This document shows, piece after piece, positions 58,428 to 64,000 of a DNA stretch of 64,000 nt (its first letter is position 1; every line of letters starts with the position of its first letter). The stretch is taken from contig NZ_CP109027.1 in assembly GCF_036226885.1 (NCBI RefSeq), positions 3,348,001 to 3,412,000 on the forward strand, given 5' to 3'. The notes under the pieces were generated by a model. It made no database searches and had not been told where the DNA came from. It saw nothing but the letters and a program-made list of their open reading frames with translations. The position numbers and the translations under genes were made by a program. This DNA is from Streptomyces sp. NBC_00663 (GTDB lineage Bacteria > Actinomycetota > Actinomycetes > Streptomycetales > Streptomycetaceae).

Positions 58428-61400
58428 TCATCCGTCGTCGCCGGGCTCGGTGAAGTGTTCGGTCAGGTACAGGTCGAGCCGGGACTCCGCGTCCAGGGGC
58501 AGCTCACGGTGCGGGGCCGCGGGCCGCGGTCGTACGTGACCGGGGGGCGGTCCGGGCAACGCCGCGCGGGCGTGTTCCGGGGTGCCGGTCGCGTCGAACA
58601 GGGCGGCGGCCTCCGCCCGCGCCGCGGCGGCCGGCTCCGGGTCGCCCTGGGCCTCATGAGCGGCGGCCAGGGCCAGCGCGGCACGGGCGTGGATCAGGCG
58701 CTGGCCGGAGTCCCGGGCCAGCGCGACCGCCTCCTCCGCCACGTCCAGCGCCCCGGCCGGGTCACCGTTCTCCAGCCGGATCACCGCGGCGGCCACCAGG
58801 ACCCGGGGCAGCGTGAGCGGGCTGCCGTCGACGGCCAGGCCTGCGGCGCGCTCCAGGTGGTCCAGGGCCACGCCGGGGAGGCCGGCCGCGCGGGCGACGG
58901 CAGCGCGTTCCACCAGGATCTCTACGTGGCCCGCGCGGTGCCCGGTCCGTTCGGCGATCTCGAAGGCGGCGTCCAGGTGGCCGGCCGCCTCGTCCGCCCA
59001 CCCGGCCCGTAGCTTCAGTGCCGCCAGCCCCACCAGGGAGTCGACCTGGCAGTTGCGGTTCTCCGCCCGCAGCGAGATGGCGAGCGCGTCCTCGTAGGCC
59101 GCCAGCGCGCGTTCGTCCTGGCCCGCGTCGGCCCGTACCCGGCCCAGGGTCTCCAGGGCGACCGCCTCGGCGTAGGTGGACCCGGAGTCACGGCAGACGA
59201 GGAAGGAGGTGCGCAGCGCGGCCTCCGCCTCGGCGAACCGGGCCTGCTTCTGCCGGGTCAGGGCGAGGTTGACCAGGGCCAGCGCCCGGTGGTGGTCCGC
59301 GGTGGCGCCGATCAGGGCGAGCGCGGCGGTGGCCGCCTCCTCGGCCGCGTCGGTCCGGCCCAGGGCCAGGTTCAGCGAGGCCATGTTGATCAGCATGACC
59401 TCCTCGCTCCTGACCTCTCCCAGGGTGCGGTACAGGGCGAGGGCGCGCCGGTAGCGGGGCAGGGCCCGCAGGGGTTCGCCGAGCAGTTTCAGGGTGACGG
59501 CCGCGCCCTGGAGCGCCACGGCCTCGCCGTGGGTCCAGTCGGCCCTGCGCGCCCGTTCCTCCGCCTGCTCGTACTCGGCCAGGGCACCGCGCAGGTCCCC
59601 GTTGCGCCAGCGGGCGTGGCCCACGGAGACATGCATCGCGACCTGGCCGCGCAGGTCTCCGTCGCGTTCGGCGGCCGCGCGGGCCAGCAGGGCCAGCCGC
59701 ATCCAGTCGGCGAGCGGACGCCGGTGGTGGAACAGGTCCTGCAAGGCGTCGACCAGTCCCCACGCGAACCGGGCGGGACCGTGCTCGGCGGCATGGACGA
59801 TGGCCGCCGCGATGTCGTCCCACTCGGCGTCGAACCAGTCGTAGGCCTCCTCCGTCGTGCGGAACTCCCGCGGCAGCGAGCCGTCGACGGCGTCGGGGCG
59901 GTCCCGCATGACGTACAGACCCGCCGTCCTGGCCGCGTTGACGACGCTCTGCACATAGTGGTCGAGGACCCGCTCGACGGCCGCGGCGCGTTCGGCGGCC
60001 GTGTCCTCGGCGGCCGTGCGGTCGCGGGCGTACTCGTGCACGAGGTCGTGCCAGGCGGTGCGGCCGTGACCGGCGTCGTGCAGCAGGTGCACCCGCTGGG
60101 CCAGCCGCAGCAGGTCGGCCGCCTCGGCCTCGCCGGTGTGCGCGGTCGCGGCGGCGGCGCGGAGCGAGCGACCGGTGCCGGGGAGCAGACCCAACTGCCG
60201 GAAGACACGCCGGGCGGCGTCCGGGAGGGCGCCGTACGACATGTCGAGGGCGGCGCGTACGGCGATGCTCTCCTCGCCCTCGACATGCAGCCGGGCGAGC
60301 CGGCCGCGGTCGGCGAGGTCGCGGACGTAGGTCCGGATGCTGCCGGGTCTGCCGCCGATCCATGAACCGGCCACGCACAGGGCCAGCGGCAGGCGGTCGC
60401 AGAGCTCGACCAGTTCGGCGGCGGCCTCCGGATCGGCGTCGACGGCCTCGGCACCGACCACGGCGCTGATCAGCTCCAGGGCGCCGGTGTGTTCCAGCAC
60501 GTCGCACGGCACCCGGTACGCACCGTCCAGGGTGACCAGCCCGCTGAGCTTGTCGCGGCTGGTCACGAGGGTCAGGGACCCGGCGGAGGCGGGCCGCAGC
60601 AGCCGTACGGTCGCGGCGTCCGCCGCGTCGTCCAGGACGACCAGGACCCGGCGGTCCGCCAGCAGGGTCCGGTACAGGGCGGTCTGCGCCTCCGTGCCGA
60701 GCGGGATGTCCCGCGGGCCGCAGCCCAGTCCCTGCAACAGCAGGGGCAGCGCTTCCTCGGGGCCCATGGGTTCGGCGTCGTCGAAACCCCGCAGGTCAAG
60801 GAAGAGCTGCCCGTCGGGGAACCGGTCGGCGACCTGGTGGGCCCAGTGCAGGGCCAGGGCGCTCTTGCCGACGCCGGCCGGGCCGACGAGCAGGGCGAGC
60901 GGTTCGGCGGTGCGCAGGCCGGAGTCCAGGCGCCGCAGTTCGGTGTCGCGGCCGACGAATCGCCGGGGCGCGGGCGGCAGTTGGCGGGGGACACGACGTC
61001 CGGGCGGCTCCGGGGCGGCGGAGGCGGGCCGGGCGGCGGGGGGCCGGCTCGTGGACGGCACGGTGGGTGGAGGGCCGCCGGCCAGCAGCCGCCGGTGCAG
61101 GGTCCGCAGGTCGTCCGAGGGCTCCATGGCGAGCTCGTCGACCATGCGGCGGCGCAGCTCGGCGTACACCTGGAGGGCCTCGGCGGGCCGCCCGTCCGCC
61201 TGGAGGGCGCGCATCAGCAGGGCGTGCGGGCGTTCGCGCAGGGGGTGGGCGGGGGTGAGGCGCAGGAGTTCGGCGACGGCCTGCCGGTGCCGGCCGGTCT
61301 CGAGGTCCGCCTCGGCCATGCTCTCCCGGGCCACGAGGTGCAGTTCGCCGAGCCGTCGCCGTTCCGCCTCACGGACGGCCGCCTCCGGCAGGTCGGACAA

Positions 61401-61820
61401 CGGCTCGCCCCGCCACAGGCCGAGGGCCCGCTCGGCGTGCTGTCGCACGGTGTCCCAGTCGCCGTTCGCCGCGGCGCGTGAACCGTCCTCGACCAGGTGC
61501 TCGAAGGTGAGCAGGTCGAGTTCGCCGGGGCGGGCGTGCATGACATAGCCGGGCCGGCGGGTGGTCAGCAGGCTGGGGCCGAGCGGGCCGAGGACCCGTC
61601 GGACCTCCGCGACCAGGGCGCGCACCCGCGCGGCGCCCGCTCCGGGTGGGCGGCTGTCCCACAGGAAGTCGATCAGCCGGTCGACGGAGACCACATGGTT
61701 GGCGTGGAGCAGAAGCGCGGTGCACAGCGCGCGTTGCCGTCCGGTGAGTGCGGCGGGCTGCCCTTCGATCTCGACTTCCAGGGGGCCGAGTACACGAAAG
61801 CAAAGCCGGGGGGTGAGCAT
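58428..61820 (-). CDS. AfsR-type SARP/NB-ARC/TPR regulator
   Basis: 1130 residues. Winged helix (about 5-100), BTAD (about 100-250), a linker, an NB-ARC ATPase with Walker A V-G-P-A-G-V-G-K-S near 313 and Walker B V-L-V-V-L-D-D near 388-394, an arm region, and a C-terminal TPR array (about 700-1080). Layout as AfsR, but a specific orthologue cannot be claimed. It usually integrates phosphorylation or ligand signals to switch on nearby biosynthesis genes; the ThiF/M50 pair next door is the obvious candidate target. Confidence 0.92.
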   Translation of the reverse strand: MLTPRLCFRVLGPLEVEIEGQPAALTGRQRALCTALLLHANHVVSVDRLIDFLWDSRPPGAGAARVRALVAEVRRVLGPLGPSLLTTRRPGYVMHARPGELDLLTFEHLVEDGSRAAANGDWDTVRQHAERALGLWRGEPLSDLPEAAVREAERRRLGELHLVARESMAEADLETGRHRQAVAELLRLTPAHPLRERPHALLMRALQADGRPAEALQVYAELRRRMVDELAMEPSDDLRTLHRRLLAGGPPPTVPSTSRPPAARPASAAPEPPGRRVPRQLPPAPRRFVGRDTELRRLDSGLRTAEPLALLVGPAGVGKSALALHWAHQVADRFPDGQLFLDLRGFDDAEPMGPEEALPLLLQGLGCGPRDIPLGTEAQTALYRTLLADRRVLVVLDDAADAATVRLLRPASAGSLTLVTSRDKLSGLVTLDGAYRVPCDVLEHTGALELISAVVGAEAVDADPEAAAELVELCDRLPLALCVAGSWIGGRPGSIRTYVRDLADRGRLARLHVEGEESIAVRAALDMSYGALPDAARRVFRQLGLLPGTGRSLRAAAATAHTGEAEAADLLRLAQRVHLLHDAGHGRTAWHDLVHEYARDRTAAEDTAAERAAAVERVLDHYVQSVVNAARTAGLYVMRDRPDAVDGSLPREFRTTEEAYDWFDAEWDDIAAAIVHAAEHGPARFAWGLVDALQDLFHHRRPLADWMRLALLARAAAERDGDLRGQVAMHVSVGHARWRNGDLRGALAEYEQAEERARRADWTHGEAVALQGAAVTLKLLGEPLRALPRYRRALALYRTLGEVRSEEVMLINMASLNLALGRTDAAEEAATAALALIGATADHHRALALVNLALTRQKQARFAEAEAALRTSFLVCRDSGSTYAEAVALETLGRVRADAGQDERALAAYEDALAISLRAENRNCQVDSLVGLAALKLRAGWADEAAGHLDAAFEIAERTGHRAGHVEILVERAAVARAAGLPGVALDHLERAAGLAVDGSPLTLPRVLVAAAVIRLENGDPAGALDVAEEAVALARDSGQRLIHARAALALAAAHEAQGDPEPAAAARAEAAALFDATGTPEHARAALPGPPPGHVRPRPAAPHRELPLDAESRLDLYLTEHFTEPGDDG

Positions 61821-61956
61821 TCACAGAACGTAATCCAGGGCTGAAGGGCAGGCAACGCCCGCCCGGCTCACAGGAATTGGAGGGCCCCTCGCTCAGGCGC
61901 TCCGACCAGGCACTCCCACCCCAGGCAGGACCGTCAAGCAGCCCCCCGTCAGCCCC

Positions 61957-63183
61957 TCAGCCCGCGCCCCGCGTCGCCCACCCCCGCGCGGCGCGCACCG
62001 CCCCGCGCACCCGCGGCCCGTGCCGACGCCACCACAACCGTGCCCACAGCAGCTGAAGCCCCGCCAGGAGCAGCATCGTGACAAGGGCGTCGAGCCGCAG
62101 CAGCGGGCCGGTGTCGGTCAGCAGGCGGTGGCCGGAGCGGGCCAGCAGCGGCCAGGTGACGTCCAGCAGCAGCCGCAGCCCCACGAAGACACAGCCGATC
62201 GAGCCCGCCACCGCGCCCGCGGCGTACGCCTTCAGCATCCGGCGCTCGGCGGGTCGCCGCCCGGCCAGCGGGTCGCGGCTCGCCCGGCCCAGGAGGCGGG
62301 CCCCGAGGTGGCGGAGCCAGGCACCGGCGTCGCCGTACAGGTTGCGGCACCCGGTCAGGTCCTGGGCGACGAAGTACAGGTCGGTGCGCATGAAGACCAG
62401 GCACTGGTTGGCGAAGGAGGTGACCAGGGTCATCGCGACGACCGGCAGCAGGGGCGAGTCGGCACCGGCCGCGAGGGCGAGCAGACAGCCGCCCCAGACG
62501 GCGCCGTCCACGGCGAGCCCGGACAGATACACGGTGAGCCGCGCGCGGCGGCCCTTGAGCCAGATCCCGGACACCTCGGTCTGCGCCACCAGGAACTGGA
62601 GGCGGGTGCCCAGCCGCACCCGCCCGGCCACTCCGGCGGCCCGCGCGGTCACCAGGTGCGCCAGTTCGTGCAGGCCGATCAGACACCAGGCGGCGAGCGA
62701 CTGCACGAGGAGGTTGACGGTGCCGAGGCGCGCCCACACCAGGTCGTCCCAGGACGGCAGACCGCGCCCCCGCAGCACGACGGCCACGAGTCCGGCCACG
62801 GGGACGGCGAGGACGGCGGCGTGCAGAACGGGAGCGAGCACCCAGCGGACGTGGCGCTGCCGCAGCCGGGGGAGGGAGACCGGGACCGGCGCGGTCTCGA
62901 AGCGCCGGGTGCCGATCGCGGCGACCAGACCGGCGGCGGCCAGCGACTCGGCGAACGCCTCGACATCGAGGTCACGGCCGCGGTCCCGCCGCAGCGCGCC
63001 GCGGGCCTGGCCCACGGTGCGCCCCTCGGCGAGCAGCCGGAGCGCGGCCATGCCGATCTCGGGCAGGGCGACGACCTGCTCGTTGCCCTGCCGTCCGACG
63101 ATCCACTCGTCGCGGTCCTGCCGCACCTCCAGCGGGTGCAGGACCACCGTGGGGTCCGGTTCCGGCGGCGCGGCGGCCGTCAC
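61957..63183 (-). CDS. PqqD-like domain fused to M50-type membrane metallopeptidase
   Basis: 408 residues from GTG 63183 (GTG 63192 also in frame). Residues about 15-85 resemble a PqqD/RRE winged helix (G-M-A-A-L-R-L-L-A-E-G-R-T), the leader-binding module of RiPP enzymes. The membrane region of six or so helices carries H-E-L-A-H near 170 and a downstream T-D-L-Y-F-V-A-Q-D, matching zinc ligands of M50 peptidases such as YydH. GTG 63183 overlaps the ThiF stop in GTGA, so the two are coupled. Peptide processing or export is inferred. Confidence 0.75.
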   Translation of the reverse strand: MTAAAPPEPDPTVVLHPLEVRQDRDEWIVGRQGNEQVVALPEIGMAALRLLAEGRTVGQARGALRRDRGRDLDVEAFAESLAAAGLVAAIGTRRFETAPVPVSLPRLRQRHVRWVLAPVLHAAVLAVPVAGLVAVVLRGRGLPSWDDLVWARLGTVNLLVQSLAAWCLIGLHELAHLVTARAAGVAGRVRLGTRLQFLVAQTEVSGIWLKGRRARLTVYLSGLAVDGAVWGGCLLALAAGADSPLLPVVAMTLVTSFANQCLVFMRTDLYFVAQDLTGCRNLYGDAGAWLRHLGARLLGRASRDPLAGRRPAERRMLKAYAAGAVAGSIGCVFVGLRLLLDVTWPLLARSGHRLLTDTGPLLRLDALVTMLLLAGLQLLWARLWWRRHGPRVRGAVRAARGWATRGAG

Positions 63184-64000
63184 GGCCCGCACAACGGGCA
63201 GTCGGGCCGGGCCGGGTGCTGTACGAAGACATGCTGGTCGGGCGCGATCAGGTTCACCCCGCGCACAAAGCCGGGCGGGGTGGCACCGATGCCGGTGAGC
63301 AGGGCGACGACCTCATGGGCGATGAGCTGCCCGGAGACACCGGCGGCCGGGGCCAGGGCGCCGGCGGTGCCCAGGTGCGGGGTCCACCCCGGCTTGAGCT
63401 TGGCCTCCTCGCCGGCGCCGACGCACTCGAAGCAGGGGCCCTCGGGTGCGTACACCCCGACCGTCGCCAGGGGGCCGCTGTAGCCGGCGGACACCCAGGG
63501 CACCCCCAGGGACGCGCAGACCCGGTTCGTCATCTTGCGGATGAGGTCGCCGCGGGGCTCGTCCGCGCACAGCACGAAGACGTCCCGGTCCCGCACGAGT
63601 TCGGTGAGCGCGGCCTCGGTGTCGGCGCGACGGCTCTCGTGGGTGTAGCGGCCCGACGAGTTCACGGCCGCGAGCCGGCGGGCCGCTGTCTCCGCCTTGG
63701 GGCGGCCGAGGTCGGCCTCGGTGTAGAGCACCTGCCGGCTGAGGTTGGACTCCTCGACGACGTCGGGGTCCACCAGGTGCAGGGTGCCCACGCCCATGGC
63801 GGCCAGCGCCCACGCGGCGTGACTGCCCGAGCCGCCCACGCCCAGCACGGTCACGCGGGCCTGTTTGAGGCGCAGTTGGGAGGACCAGGCGTCGATGCCG
63901 GGGCGCAGGTCGACGTACCGGAAGTAGGTGTGGTTCCTGCTGTAACGCTCGCGCTCGCGGTCGGTGAGGCCGTCCGGAGGAGTGGCGGCGGCGTCCTCGA
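63180..64000 (-). CDS. ThiF/MoeB-type E1 adenylating enzyme, 5'-truncated by the window
   Basis: At least 273 residues; the start lies beyond 64000. The frame continues upstream of a GTG at 63854 with typical E1 sequence (R-E-R-E-R-Y-S-R-N). Nucleotide loop G-V-G-G-S-G-S-H, N-L-S-R-Q-V-L-Y, and the two zinc pairs C-F-E-C and C-P-L-C are intact, so activity is likely. E1-like enzymes adenylate a C-terminal carboxylate and, in RiPP loci, activate precursor peptides. Coupled to the M50 gene by a GTGA overlap. Confidence 0.85.
   Translation of the reverse strand, partial: EDAAATPPDGLTDRERERYSRNHTYFRYVDLRPGIDAWSSQLRLKQARVTVLGVGGSGSHAAWALAAMGVGTLHLVDPDVVEESNLSRQVLYTEADLGRPKAETAARRLAAVNSSGRYTHESRRADTEAALTELVRDRDVFVLCADEPRGDLIRKMTNRVCASLGVPWVSAGYSGPLATVGVYAPEGPCFECVGAGEEAKLKPGWTPHLGTAGALAPAAGVSGQLIAHEVVALLTGIGATPPGFVRGVNLIAPDQHVFVQHPARPDCPLCGP

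Noticed and set aside
1..64000. tRNA, rRNA, transposase, integrase or phage genes
   Set aside because: None could be recognised on reading either strand.

Overview
The window looks like a Streptomyces chromosome. It is very GC-rich, with third positions almost all G or C, many GTG/TTG starts and GGAGG-type ribosome sites. It carries actinobacterial marker genes: mycothiol deacetylase mshB, a DUF3117 protein, a DivIVA-domain protein, a zinc anti-sigma factor next to a SigE-type sigma factor, and AfsR/SARP regulators. No tRNA, rRNA, CRISPR array, insertion sequence or prophage was seen. Species cannot be assigned from the sequence alone.

Left part (1-9.2 kb): the 3' part of a DEAD-box RNA helicase with a long Arg/Lys-Ala repeat tail, an alpha/beta hydrolase, a NYN-domain protein, a 50-residue protein, MarC, a PHP phosphoesterase, a zinc-ribbon protein, an MFS exporter and a SUFU-like protein. 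Centre-left (9.2-21.9 kb): a stress and envelope block of corA with a structured leader, an LppX/LprG-like lipoprotein, a soluble MgtE-N/CBS protein overlapping a DUF1003 protein, mrp, tatB, an HtrA protease, an anti-sigma factor, an ECF sigma factor and an O-methyltransferase. From memory this matches, gene for gene, the Mycobacterium tuberculosis block Rv1220c-Rv1239c (sigE-rseA-htrA-tatB-lpqX-mrp-corA).

Centre (22-40.7 kb): DUF3117, enoyl-CoA hydratase, tagA, DivIVA-domain, folP2-like, LOG, dapE, a lysozyme-like membrane protein, dapC, ferredoxin, GNAT, SirB1, a four-gene ABC exporter plus DesKR-type two-component operon, a peptidoglycan-binding-domain protein, a DUF6113-like protein and mshB. 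This too follows the mycobacterial order Rv1170-Rv1211. Lysine/peptidoglycan precursor, mycothiol and envelope-stress genes therefore sit together.

Right part (40.8-55.5 kb): an S9 peptidase and two divergently transcribed five-gene oligopeptide ABC importers. One has the order A-B-C-D-F. The other has the permease-binding protein-permease-ATPase-ATPase order known from bldK, and its binding protein has a twin-arginine lipoprotein signal. The far right (55.5-64 kb) looks accessory: a half VOC domain, DinB and VOC proteins, a methyltransferase, a SARP, a large AfsR-type SARP-NB-ARC-TPR regulator, and at the edge a PqqD-like/M50 membrane metallopeptidase translationally coupled to a ThiF/MoeB-type adenylating enzyme. 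That pair resembles RiPP (modified peptide) maturation machinery and is the best candidate for an undescribed system, although no precursor gene is visible before the window ends.

Non-coding signals worth attention are three consecutive UNCG-tetraloop hairpins before corA, triplicated short repeats over the 3' ends of two genes, a 28-bp element repeated downstream of three unrelated genes, and a GGAAC-N18-GTT promoter before the sigma factor.
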